Assembly: GCF_000178855.1 (NCBI RefSeq)
Contig: NZ_ADVG01000005.1
Span: forward strand, 682,001 to 746,000
Direction of reading: 5' to 3'
DNA from: Ktedonobacter racemifer DSM 44963
GTDB taxonomy: Bacteria; Chloroflexota; Ktedonobacteria; Ktedonobacterales; Ktedonobacteraceae
DNA: 64,000 bases
The number at the start of each line of letters is the position of its first letter. Positions within the stretch are counted from its first letter, which is position 1. The notes beneath the pieces were generated by a model that searched no databases, was not told the DNA's origin, and worked only from the letters and a program-made list of their open reading frames with translations. This document shows positions 1 through 8,058 of the stretch, one piece after another. The translations under genes were made by a program, and so were the position numbers.

Positions 1-1
1 G

Positions 2-370
2 CTCGTTCCGACCGAGAAGTCCGGGCGCGCCATCGCCGATGGCCTCAACGCGCAGAACCTGGAGGCTTGCTATATGAGCGGGCAGGAGCTCAACCTGGCT
101 CGCCCCGGCATCAAGGTCCTGACGCTCAAGTCCGCCAAGGGCCTGGAGTTTCCCATCGTGGCCCTGTCCGGCTTCCTGGGCAGTATCTATCCGGCCATTC
201 CAGAGAACGCCTCCGCCGACGAGCGCGCGGAGATCCTGGGCAAGGAGCGCCGCACTATGTATGTGGGCATGACCCGCGCCATGCGCGCCCTCCTCGTCAT
301 CACACCCGTCGAACGTGACAACGAGCTGCTCATCGGCTTCGAGCCCATCTGCTGGAACCTGAGCAGTTAA
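2..370 (+). CDS. UvrD/Rep-type superfamily I helicase, 3' end only
   Basis: The reading frame is open from the window edge to the TAA at 370, so only the C-terminal part of a larger protein is seen. Two helicase motifs are recognisable: a motif V-like stretch (LTLKSAKGLEFPIV) and a motif VI-like stretch (RRTMYVGMTRAMRALLV). Both are typical of domain 2A of UvrD/Rep/PcrA helicases. An ATP-dependent DNA unwinding role follows from the family. An ATG at 74 lies inside the conserved domain and is not the true start. Because it lies next to a restriction-like operon it could be a defence helicase, but the N-terminal half is outside the window and this cannot be tested here. Confidence 0.85.
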   Translation, partial: LVPTEKSGRAIADGLNAQNLEACYMSGQELNLARPGIKVLTLKSAKGLEFPIVALSGFLGSIYPAIPENASADERAEILGKERRTMYVGMTRAMRALLVITPVERDNELLIGFEPICWNLSS

Positions 371-434
371 TATTGTGTGTCGTTGCCCGTTGTGCATCCC
401 TGATGGGATGCACAACGGGCAACGACACACAATA
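371..434. terminator. Long perfect hairpin after helicase gene
   Basis: An inverted repeat with 30-bp perfectly matching arms (371-400 and 405-434) and a 4-base loop starts directly after the helicase stop codon. It could end transcription, but there is no U-tract and the arms are far longer than usual. The inner part (GGGATGCACAACG) resembles the repeat family at 26564 and 63818. Confidence 0.6.
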
Positions 435-479
435 TGTGTTACACTGACTTCTATATATGTGACATTATATTGGGCGGCT

Positions 480-826
480 ACCGGAGTAGCACCACCAGAT
501 GTGAACTACCACTGAGCTGAAGACGCAGTGGCTTCTTCGGGAGCCACTGAAGACTCAGTTCAGTAGCTTCGCAAGAAGCCTGAGTTCACCAGACTCCTCA
601 TCAGAAATGGTGAGACCGTTTGAAAGGTCATGACACCTGCGGTTGACGCATCAGACCGCTGCTCTGTCGCGGAGAGTTAAGTAGGCTTGAGGCAAGGGCC
701 GGTGCTCTCAGCGGAAAAAGCCTTTGAACACTGTCGAGATGAAGTCGGATGCTCTTCGTGGTCACAGCGAAGGGATACGCACCACCTGCTGATCACAGCA
801 GAGTATCTTTCCGAAAGGAAGTTTTC
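480..826 (+). ncRNA. Putative IscB omega-RNA (HEARO-like) region
   Basis: IscB nucleases use a structured guide RNA (omega-RNA, earlier described as HEARO) encoded directly upstream of the iscB ORF. Here about 350 bases without an ORF precede iscB. They contain several compact inverted repeats, for example CAGTGGCTTC/GAAGCCACTG-like pairs near 520-550 and a hairpin around 560-585, and they run into the iscB ribosome-binding site. The boundaries are approximate; the RNA is inferred from position and fold-like content, not from a covariance model. The guide would lie at the 5' end, near the left edge of the element. Confidence 0.55.
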
Positions 827-2080
827 ATGAACGCTGTTTATGTTCTCACGCCAGAGCGACGCCCACTCATGCCCTGCTCCCCGGCTATCGCTCGCTTATT
901 ACTCAAGCAACACAAGGCCAGAGTGGTGCGGCGCACTCCCTTTACCATCCTCTTGCTTTCGCCTCCAGCAACCACCTATACCCAACCCATGACCCTTGGG
1001 GTGGATACCGGCAGTTGTGTTGTGGGTTCGGCTGCGGCGGACGAGCAGGGACACATATTCTATCTTTCCCACGTGGAACTGCGCAACGATATCGCTACAA
1101 CTATGAAGGAGCGAGCTGTCAAACGCCGCAACCGTCGCAACCGCAAAACCAGATATCGTCCGGCACGCTGGTTGAACCGGAAGAAGTCCATCCAACACGG
1201 ACGTTTCTCTCCCACCATGAGAAGCAAGATCGACGCTCATCTGCGAGAAATCCGCTTTGTCCAGTCCTTGCTGCCGATCACGTCCATCGTGCTAGAAACA
1301 GGAACGTTTGACCCGCATGCGCTCAAACATCCTGAAGTATTGCGACACAAGTGGCTGTACCAGAAAGGCATCAACTATGGGTATGCCAACACCAAAGCCT
1401 ATGTGCTCACGCGGGATGAATACACCTGCCAGCACTGCCGGGGGAAGAGCAAAGATCGGAGATTGGAAGTTCACCACATCATCTTTCGCAGTCAGTGGGG
1501 CAGCGATGAGGAGGCCAATCTGTTGACCTTATGCAAAACCTGTCACGATGGGTTACATGCCGGAGCCCTCACGCTCAAGAAATCGGGAAAGAAGAAAGGA
1601 GTGCTTGCTCATGCCACGCTGATGAACAGCATTCGCACCCAATTGCTCAAGCGCATCGAGGGAGCAGAGGAAACCTGGGGCTTTGTGACGAAAGAACATC
1701 GACTCCTTGCAGGTTTACCTAAAGAGCACTGTTTTGATGCTACGATGATTGCCACCAGAGGCACCACGCCCACCTTCTGCACTGCGAGAGTCCTTACCAA
1801 GCGATGCGTGCCAGATGGAGATTACCAGCAAACGAAAGGGGTGCGAAGTGAGCAACGCATTCCTACCGGGAAGCTGGGAGGGTTCCGCAAGTTCGACAAG
1901 GTCCGCTACCAAGGTCGGGAGTACTTCATTAAAGGACGCATGTCTACCGGCTATGCGATCTTGATGGACGGGGCTTTCAGCAAGATTGATCTCAAGCCCA
2001 TCCCGAAGTTTGAAAAGCTGAAGAGGGTGAGTGCCCGATCCTCATGGATGATCAGTCAAAGAACCATGCCAAGTTTCTGA
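827..2080 (+). CDS. iscB: IscB RNA-guided nuclease (Cas9 ancestor family)
   Basis: A 417-residue protein with the IscB layout. The N-terminal RRXRR-like segment (YVLTPERRPLMPC) is followed by RuvC-I with Asp at about residue 60 (LGVDTGS) and an arginine-rich bridge helix (KRRNRRNRKTRYRP). An HNH domain follows, with CxxC pairs and the HH pair near residues 216-217 (LEVHHIIFRSQWGS). RuvC-III comes next with HCFDATMIA (Asp about 304), then a C-terminal beta-rich PAM/TAM-interaction region. All catalytic positions look intact, so RNA-guided DNA cleavage is expected. The ATG at 827 is preferred over the TTG at 749 because an AGGAAG site sits just before it and the protein then begins at the conserved domain. 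It overlaps a tnpA remnant at its 3' end. Confidence 0.93.
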   Translation: MNAVYVLTPERRPLMPCSPAIARLLLKQHKARVVRRTPFTILLLSPPATTYTQPMTLGVDTGSCVVGSAAADEQGHIFYLSHVELRNDIATTMKERAVKRRNRRNRKTRYRPARWLNRKKSIQHGRFSPTMRSKIDAHLREIRFVQSLLPITSIVLETGTFDPHALKHPEVLRHKWLYQKGINYGYANTKAYVLTRDEYTCQHCRGKSKDRRLEVHHIIFRSQWGSDEEANLLTLCKTCHDGLHAGALTLKKSGKKKGVLAHATLMNSIRTQLLKRIEGAEETWGFVTKEHRLLAGLPKEHCFDATMIATRGTTPTFCTARVLTKRCVPDGDYQQTKGVRSEQRIPTGKLGGFRKFDKVRYQGREYFIKGRMSTGYAILMDGAFSKIDLKPIPKFEKLKRVSARSSWMISQRTMPSF

Positions 2081-2220
2081 TCCTGTATCATCTCATGTTC
2101 ATGTGCAAGTATCGGAAAAAGCTCCTCATCCCTTACGGAGAAGAAGTCAAGACGCTGTTTGAGGAAACTGCGACCCGTTCAGACGTTTCTTTTGAGGCAC
2201 ACGAAGCTAAAGACTTCGCG
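2044..2220 (+). pseudogene. tnpA: IS200-type TnpA (Y1 transposase) N-terminal remnant
   Basis: The frame from ATG 2044 gives HAKFLILYHLMFMCKYRKKL, the N-terminal signature of IS200/IS605 HUH transposases. It stops resembling the family after about 55 residues; the HUH motif and the catalytic tyrosine are absent. The ATG overlaps the last 37 bases of iscB, so iscB and tnpA were probably an overlapping pair in one element. Sequence after about 2220 belongs to the next gene's leader, so the element's right part seems lost by deletion. No transposase activity is expected. Confidence 0.8.
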
Positions 2221-2255
2221 GTTTTCTCGCCCTACATGTATAAAGGACAAACGCT

Positions 2256-5200
2256 GTGGAAATCATCCAGCTCTCTGAAGAACTCTCGGAACGCGAACTG
2301 GGCAGACTCAATGAGCGCCTGCGCGCCGGAGAGGTCCGCCTCGACTGGCGCAAAGTCGCTCCCGATACCCGCGCCGAAGTGCTCACGCCTCTGCTCCAGG
2401 GACTCAGCCTCGACGAGCATTCTGAACTGCTTGCTATTGATACCGTTCCTGAAGCACTTCAACCCGTTATCCTTAAAGCCTTTGAGCAAATTCCTGAACT
2501 CGATGAGGAAGAGGGCGCACCCACACTTACGCATCAGGCCATCCTCCCTGCGCCCCAAATCTGGCAGCCTGAGCAATCTGAGAGCAGCGAGGAGAGAACA
2601 TATGAGGAAGAGGTACCCACCCAGCGAGTTGTGCAGCCCGACGCTGACAACACTGTAATTATTGATAAGTCCGTGCTCTCCTCCGCCTTGCCTACACAAT
2701 ACGAGGTACGGGACGAGCTGATGGATATGGTCTTGCGAGACCTGTTGGGACCCGCCGGTGGTGCTGAGGAAGAGATCAAGGAGTCGCGCGTTCGCGACCG
2801 CTACCTTGTCGGTGCCCTGGCCCCCGATAAGCTACAGACCTTCCCCGAGGAGCTGGATGAGTTGGGTGGTGTCGAAGATCCAGGGGAAGAGGGGGATGAG
2901 GCCAATGAAGTCATCCAGGCCAAATCCCTTCTCCCCTCCTCCATGGGAATGAGCTTCAGCGTCGATCTGAGTGCACGCGCCATTCTGGTCACGGCGCGCT
3001 GGGGCCAATATATGCGTGGCGAGAGCGCCCTCAGTCAGGAGAGTGAGAAACCGGTCTGGGTCTGGAAGCGCCAACCTCGAGGCGGAGATGCTCGCCTCTT
3101 GCCTCTACGCGATGGTCCCATTGAGGCCTGGCGACCCGATGCTGAGCAGGACAAGGTCTTCGTCAAAGGCGTGATGCACCGGGGAAGCAAGAACTGGACC
3201 GTAACCCTCTTTCTGATCAATGGTCAGGAGGAGCCGACGACGCGCCGCGACACGGCCTGGATCTTCCAGCCGGAACTTATAGTTGAAGCTCCCGAAGGGC
3301 GCCCCATCTTTCAGCAACGCGACACCGACCACCGCTATGCCACAGAAGAGAGCGAGGCCATGGCGATGTTGTACCGTCACCATGTCAGCTTCGCGGTTGG
3401 CCATGGTGTGAGCGTCCATGCCGAGACGCTGGATGGCGACCCAACATGTGCCATTCGCCTGGCAACCACCTTTATCCCCAGCTATGATATTCCCCAGACT
3501 GAGCCGCCCAGCACAAGCGAAATACCGGCCCTCTCGGGGCTCGAGCTAGATATGTTCCAGCTCGCGGAAACACCCCTTGAGGAGCTACCGCAGAAGCTAG
3601 CCCCCCTCGTCACGGCCTACGCCCAGTGGATTGATGAGCAGGAACAACGCATCACAGATCCCCTCCAGAGGTTGGAAGGCTATGAAGTTCCTGCCAATAA
3701 GGCTCTTAATAATTGCCGCCAGGCCCTGACTCGTATTCAAGCGGGCATTGATATGATCACCACCCGTACCGATGCCGCGCAGGCCTTCTCTTTTATGAAC
3801 CGCGTCATGTGGCTACAGCGTATCCGCTCGATTTTCTCGGCGGTGAAACGCAGTAGCGGCAACGAGAAGCTCACACCAAACGACTTTAATGCGCCACAGA
3901 ACCGCTCCTGGCGCGTCTTCCAGTTGGCTTTTATCCTGCTGAACCTGCCCGCGCTCACTGATCTCCAGCATCCCGACCGCAGCACTGAAGCCAGTGCCAT
4001 CGCCGATCTGCTCTGGTTTCCCACCGGCGGCGGTAAAACCGAGGCCTACCTCGGCCTGACCGCCTATACCCTCGCCATCCGTCGTCTGCAAGGCACTGTT
4101 GAAGGCCACTCCGGCATGGATGGCGTCGCGGTCATCATGCGCTATACCCTGCGCCTGCTCACATTACAGCAGTTCCAGCGTGCCGCGGCCCTTATCTGCG
4201 CCTGCGAGACACAGCGCCGGATCAATCCTGAGATCTGGGGCACGACACCTTTCCGCCTCGGGCTCTGGGTCGGCTATAACTCCACTCCCAACACCACCGA
4301 GCAGAGCGCGCAGGCCTGCGCGGAGGATCGCGGACAATACAACGGCGCGGGTGGCAGCGGTAGCCCTCGTCAGCTCACACACTGCCCCTGGTGCGGTTCA
4401 CCCATCGAGGCAGGCAAGAACATCTTTGTCGAGAAATATAACGAGGGCCGGGGTCGCACCCTCATCTACTGCGGGAGCGCCTTTGGTCAATGCCCCTTTA
4501 GCTATAAACAGTCGCCCAAAGAGGGCTTGCCCGTCCTGGTCGTCGACGAAGAGATCTATCGCCTGCTTCCCTCCCTGCTGATCGCGACCGTCGACAAGTT
4601 CGCGCAGCTCCCCTGGAAGGGCGAGACCCAGATGCTCTTTGGCCGGGTAGATAAATATTGTCCGCGCCACGGCTTCCGCTCCCCTAGCCTGGAGGATAGT
4701 GACAGCCATCCAAAAAATACCAAAAAGAGCCTGGAGGCTGTTAAATCTATCGATCACGCACCACTGCGTCCCCCAGACCTGATCATTCAAGACGAGCTCC
4801 ACCTCATCTCCGGTCCACTCGGGACGCTGGTTGGACTCTATGAGAATGCCATTGACTATCTCTCTACCTGGGAGGTCAATGGGAAATCCGTGCGCCCCAA
4901 GGTTATCGCCGCCACCGCAACCATCAGGCGTGCCAGCGAGCAGGTTCGGTCACTCTATATGCGCGAGGTCAACATCTTCCCACCCCAGGGACTAGATATC
5001 GAGGACAACTTCTTCTCGCGCCAGCGCCAGCCTTCGCCAGAGAAGCCAGGACGCCGTTACCTGGGCATCTGCGCCAATGGCCGCCGCATTAAGGCCGCGC
5101 ACATCCGCGTTTACCTGGCACTCCTCTCGGCAGCTCAGACCCTCTTCGAGAAATATGGTGGCCTGGTCGATCCCTGGATGACCCTGGTTGGCTACTTTAA

Positions 5201-6098
5201 CGCCATTAAAGACCTGGGAGGCATGCGTCGCCTGGTCGAGGATGATATTACCTCTCTACTACGTGAAACCGAGAAACGCGGCCTGAAGAGACGTAAGAGT
5301 CCCAGTGTCGAAGAGCTGACCTCGCGCAAGAACTCCAGCGAAATCCCCGAGGTCTTGAACCGCCTGGAGAAACGATTTGGTAGTGATGGCTCGGGCAAAC
5401 CAATTGATATCCTGCTCGCCACCAATATGATCTCGGTCGGCGTCGACGTGAGTCGCCTGGGCTTAATGGCCGTAAGTGGTCAACCCAAAACAACCGCCGA
5501 ATACATTCAGGCAACCAGCCGCGTGGGCCGTAACACCCCTGGTCTGGTATGCGTGGTCTACTACTGGAACCGGCCCCGCGATCTCTCGCACTACGAGCAA
5601 TTCGAGCACTATCATGCCACCTTCTATCAGCAAGTCGAAGCCATATCCGTCACGCCCTTCGCGCCACGCGCCCTTGACCGCGGACTTGCCGCCCTGCTCA
5701 CCAGCCTGGTACGTCTGCAAGGACCCGATTTTAACGCGAACATTTCCGCGGGGAAGGTGGAAGAGCAAGAGGAGATCCTGAACCAGGCTATCGACTACAT
5801 CTACTCACGTGCCAGAGAAATCTCTGAAGACGCTGAAATTGTTGATCACCTCCTCGAAAGTCTGGAGAAGCTGAAAAGTTACTGGATCAAACGCAGCCAG
5901 GCGCCCAGCCTGGGCTATGAGACCGAGAGAAATGGTATTACGCAGGGCCTGCTCAAACATCCCAAACGCGGCTACTGGGAACCTTTCACCTGTCTCAACT
6001 CACTCCGCGATGTCGAACCAACGGTGAACCTGGTCCTCGACGAGAATAGCCTGGGCGAACTGCTCCCAGCGACTCCCCGGCCAGAAGAAGCATACTAG
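2256..6098 (+). CDS. drmA: DrmA-like helicase of DISARM-related system
   Basis: A 1280-residue superfamily 2 helicase. The Walker A region is WFPTGGGKTEAYLGL (about 587-601), the DEAD-box variant is DELH (about 846-849), motif III is AATATIRRA, and motifs V/VI are ATNMISVGVDVSRLGLM and EYIQATSRVGR (about 1086). The segment EVRDELMDMVLRDLLGP, starting near residue 150, matches how DrmA proteins usually begin, so about 145 acidic residues form an extra N-terminal extension. A zinc-ribbon-like CPWCGSPIE lies in the middle. In DISARM, DrmA works with DrmB against incoming unmodified DNA. The GTG start at 2256 follows AAAGGAC at a good distance. DrmB starts 16 bases after the stop. Downstream genes differ from classical DISARM. 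Confidence 0.88.
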   Translation: MEIIQLSEELSERELGRLNERLRAGEVRLDWRKVAPDTRAEVLTPLLQGLSLDEHSELLAIDTVPEALQPVILKAFEQIPELDEEEGAPTLTHQAILPAPQIWQPEQSESSEERTYEEEVPTQRVVQPDADNTVIIDKSVLSSALPTQYEVRDELMDMVLRDLLGPAGGAEEEIKESRVRDRYLVGALAPDKLQTFPEELDELGGVEDPGEEGDEANEVIQAKSLLPSSMGMSFSVDLSARAILVTARWGQYMRGESALSQESEKPVWVWKRQPRGGDARLLPLRDGPIEAWRPDAEQDKVFVKGVMHRGSKNWTVTLFLINGQEEPTTRRDTAWIFQPELIVEAPEGRPIFQQRDTDHRYATEESEAMAMLYRHHVSFAVGHGVSVHAETLDGDPTCAIRLATTFIPSYDIPQTEPPSTSEIPALSGLELDMFQLAETPLEELPQKLAPLVTAYAQWIDEQEQRITDPLQRLEGYEVPANKALNNCRQALTRIQAGIDMITTRTDAAQAFSFMNRVMWLQRIRSIFSAVKRSSGNEKLTPNDFNAPQNRSWRVFQLAFILLNLPALTDLQHPDRSTEASAIADLLWFPTGGGKTEAYLGLTAYTLAIRRLQGTVEGHSGMDGVAVIMRYTLRLLTLQQFQRAAALICACETQRRINPEIWGTTPFRLGLWVGYNSTPNTTEQSAQACAEDRGQYNGAGGSGSPRQLTHCPWCGSPIEAGKNIFVEKYNEGRGRTLIYCGSAFGQCPFSYKQSPKEGLPVLVVDEEIYRLLPSLLIATVDKFAQLPWKGETQMLFGRVDKYCPRHGFRSPSLEDSDSHPKNTKKSLEAVKSIDHAPLRPPDLIIQDELHLISGPLGTLVGLYENAIDYLSTWEVNGKSVRPKVIAATATIRRASEQVRSLYMREVNIFPPQGLDIEDNFFSRQRQPSPEKPGRRYLGICANGRRIKAAHIRVYLALLSAAQTLFEKYGGLVDPWMTLVGYFNAIKDLGGMRRLVEDDITSLLRETEKRGLKRRKSPSVEELTSRKNSSEIPEVLNRLEKRFGSDGSGKPIDILLATNMISVGVDVSRLGLMAVSGQPKTTAEYIQATSRVGRNTPGLVCVVYYWNRPRDLSHYEQFEHYHATFYQQVEAISVTPFAPRALDRGLAALLTSLVRLQGPDFNANISAGKVEEQEEILNQAIDYIYSRAREISEDAEIVDHLLESLEKLKSYWIKRSQAPSLGYETERNGITQGLLKHPKRGYWEPFTCLNSLRDVEPTVNLVLDENSLGELLPATPRPEEAY

Positions 6099-6114
6099 AA
6101 GAGGCATAGCACGC

Positions 6115-7977
6115 ATGAATACGTCACACAAAAGATATAATGTAGGGGCCATTCGACCCAGCCAGGCACTCTTTACCTATGGCGTCGGAGCCGTTATCGA
6201 TCTGCCACGCCTCTCAACTCTCGTCATGGGCCTTGACGAATGGAACATGAAAAACGCGCAGGTCATCACGGAGGATCGCCTGCTCCAGATTGTGCAAAGT
6301 GTCCTGGGTGGACAGGTGCAACAACTCCTTTCACCACCGGCCACTGAGGAAACTGGGCCGACCCAATCATACGCCGCTGCCCTCACGGGCATTCCCGTCG
6401 TGCCCTTCCCACGTTGGATGCGTTGTCCCTGGTGCAACTTGCTGGCCTCTATTGATGATGGCTACTTCACGCTCAAATCCCCCCCCAACAGGCCGGATAA
6501 GGTGCGCTATGTACATGAGAATTGCCCCAAGGCCAATCGGCCAGATGTGATCCCTGTACGCTACATGATCGCCTGCGACGCAGGTCATCTCGATGACTTT
6601 CCCTGGAACCACTTTGTGCATGGCGGAAGAATCTGCAATAAGGCCGTTTTACGGATGATGCATTGGGGAGCTTCCGGCGAGTTTTCTGACACAGTCGTCA
6701 AATGTGATACCTGTAATACCAAACCCAGGCCCATATCAGAGGCCTTCAATAGCGACGAAAACCAGTCGTATCACCCGGAGTGTCGTGGGCGTCGCCCCCA
6801 TCTACGCGACTTTGAATCCAAACGTTGCCAGCTTCAGGCGAGAACCGTGCTGCTCTCCGCCTCAAATATCTGGTTCCCATTGGTCTTCAACACACTCTCT
6901 CTTCCTACCGCCGATAATCCTATCAATCAACTCATCAATGAGCATTGGAATATCTGGCAAGCTGCCTCAAACCTCCAGGAAGTCGCGTTATTCCGCAAAG
7001 TACTCCAACATGACCCTCGTTACCAGGAATACAGCAACGAAGAGATCTGGGAGCACATTCAACAAAAAACAGCCGAGCCAGATGAGCAGGATACCATCGA
7101 GGTGAAAGACCTGAAACGCCCCGAGTGGAATATGCTCATCAATCCCGAGGGCGTCAAACCGGACCTGGATTTCCAGGTCAGCAGCGCCAATGTGCCTGAG
7201 GAGTTCCGCGATTCTATTCGCCAGATTGTCCTGGTCGAGCGCCTGCGCGAGGTACGTGCCCTCACTGGCTTTACACGCCTGGAATCGCTTAGTGACTATA
7301 TTGAGGATGAGAAACTTCCTCGTGACCACATCATGCCACTTAGTCGTAAAAAGCCAACCTGGGTACCGGCCTCTGAGGTACGAGGCGAGGGCATCTTTAT
7401 TCAATTCCGCGAAGAGGAGATTCAGCGCTGGTTAGAAGAGGCACTGGTTCAGGAACATAACCATACCTTCTTTACTGCGCATAAGCGCTGGCGCCAGGCA
7501 CGCAACATCGCTGACGCTGAAGCTAACTATCCCGATATTCGCTATGTGCTGCTCCATACCTTCTCACATGCCCTGATGCGTCAGCTCACGCTCGAAAGCG
7601 GCTATACCGCGGCCAGTATCCGCGAGCGCATTTATGCCCATGGAAGCGATAAAGATGGCAGTCCCATGGCCGGTATCCTCCTCTATACCTCTGCCAGCGA
7701 TAGCGAAGGAACACTTGGAGGACTGGTAAACCTCGGCAAAAACCTGGCCTTTCACCTGGAGGGTGCTTTGGAAGAGATGAAACACTGCGCATCAGACCCT
7801 CTATGCGCCGAGCACGTGCGCCTGGACGATGCCACACTACACGGAGCCGCCTGTCATGCCTGTATGTTCGCGCCCGAGACCTCCTGTGAGCGTGGCAACC
7901 GCTACCTGGACCGTTCTGTCCTTGTCCCGACCGTCGAAAATGCCAACCTGGCCTTCTTTCACCCAGACAACGTATAG
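6115..7977 (+). CDS. drmB: DrmB-like DUF1998 protein
   Basis: 620 residues. The N-terminus (IRPSQALFTYGVGAVIDLP, then LSTLVMGLDEW) is the hallmark of DrmB. Cysteine pairs for zinc follow (RCPWCN, ACDAGHLDDFPW, KCDTCN), and the DUF1998 region near the C-terminus contains LLHTFSHALMRQLTLESGY, ILLYTSASDSEGTLGGLV and CHACMFAPETSCERGN. DrmB partners DrmA in the DISARM core complex that senses and blocks foreign DNA. It is the second gene of the operon, 16 bases after drmA. The assignment to DrmB is strong; the pathway is inferred from context because the usual DISARM partners are absent. Confidence 0.9.
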   Translation: MNTSHKRYNVGAIRPSQALFTYGVGAVIDLPRLSTLVMGLDEWNMKNAQVITEDRLLQIVQSVLGGQVQQLLSPPATEETGPTQSYAAALTGIPVVPFPRWMRCPWCNLLASIDDGYFTLKSPPNRPDKVRYVHENCPKANRPDVIPVRYMIACDAGHLDDFPWNHFVHGGRICNKAVLRMMHWGASGEFSDTVVKCDTCNTKPRPISEAFNSDENQSYHPECRGRRPHLRDFESKRCQLQARTVLLSASNIWFPLVFNTLSLPTADNPINQLINEHWNIWQAASNLQEVALFRKVLQHDPRYQEYSNEEIWEHIQQKTAEPDEQDTIEVKDLKRPEWNMLINPEGVKPDLDFQVSSANVPEEFRDSIRQIVLVERLREVRALTGFTRLESLSDYIEDEKLPRDHIMPLSRKKPTWVPASEVRGEGIFIQFREEEIQRWLEEALVQEHNHTFFTAHKRWRQARNIADAEANYPDIRYVLLHTFSHALMRQLTLESGYTAASIRERIYAHGSDKDGSPMAGILLYTSASDSEGTLGGLVNLGKNLAFHLEGALEEMKHCASDPLCAEHVRLDDATLHGAACHACMFAPETSCERGNRYLDRSVLVPTVENANLAFFHPDNV

Positions 7978-8058
7978 CTGGTACATCTTTTTTGAGTAGA
8001 TCAACCAGTTATGCCCAAAGTGATCCTATAAATACATAGATTGGAAGACACCACCTGT

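Noticed and set aside
4099..4581. 160-codon open frame inside drmA
   Set aside because: Shadow frame in a strongly conserved helicase gene; composition (Arg/Ser/Pro-rich) is typical of an out-of-frame reading.
2256..7977. Calling the operon a classical DISARM system
   Set aside because: DrmA and DrmB are present, but no methyltransferase, PLD nuclease (DrmC), SNF2-type DrmD or DrmE gene is seen before the terminator at 15710.
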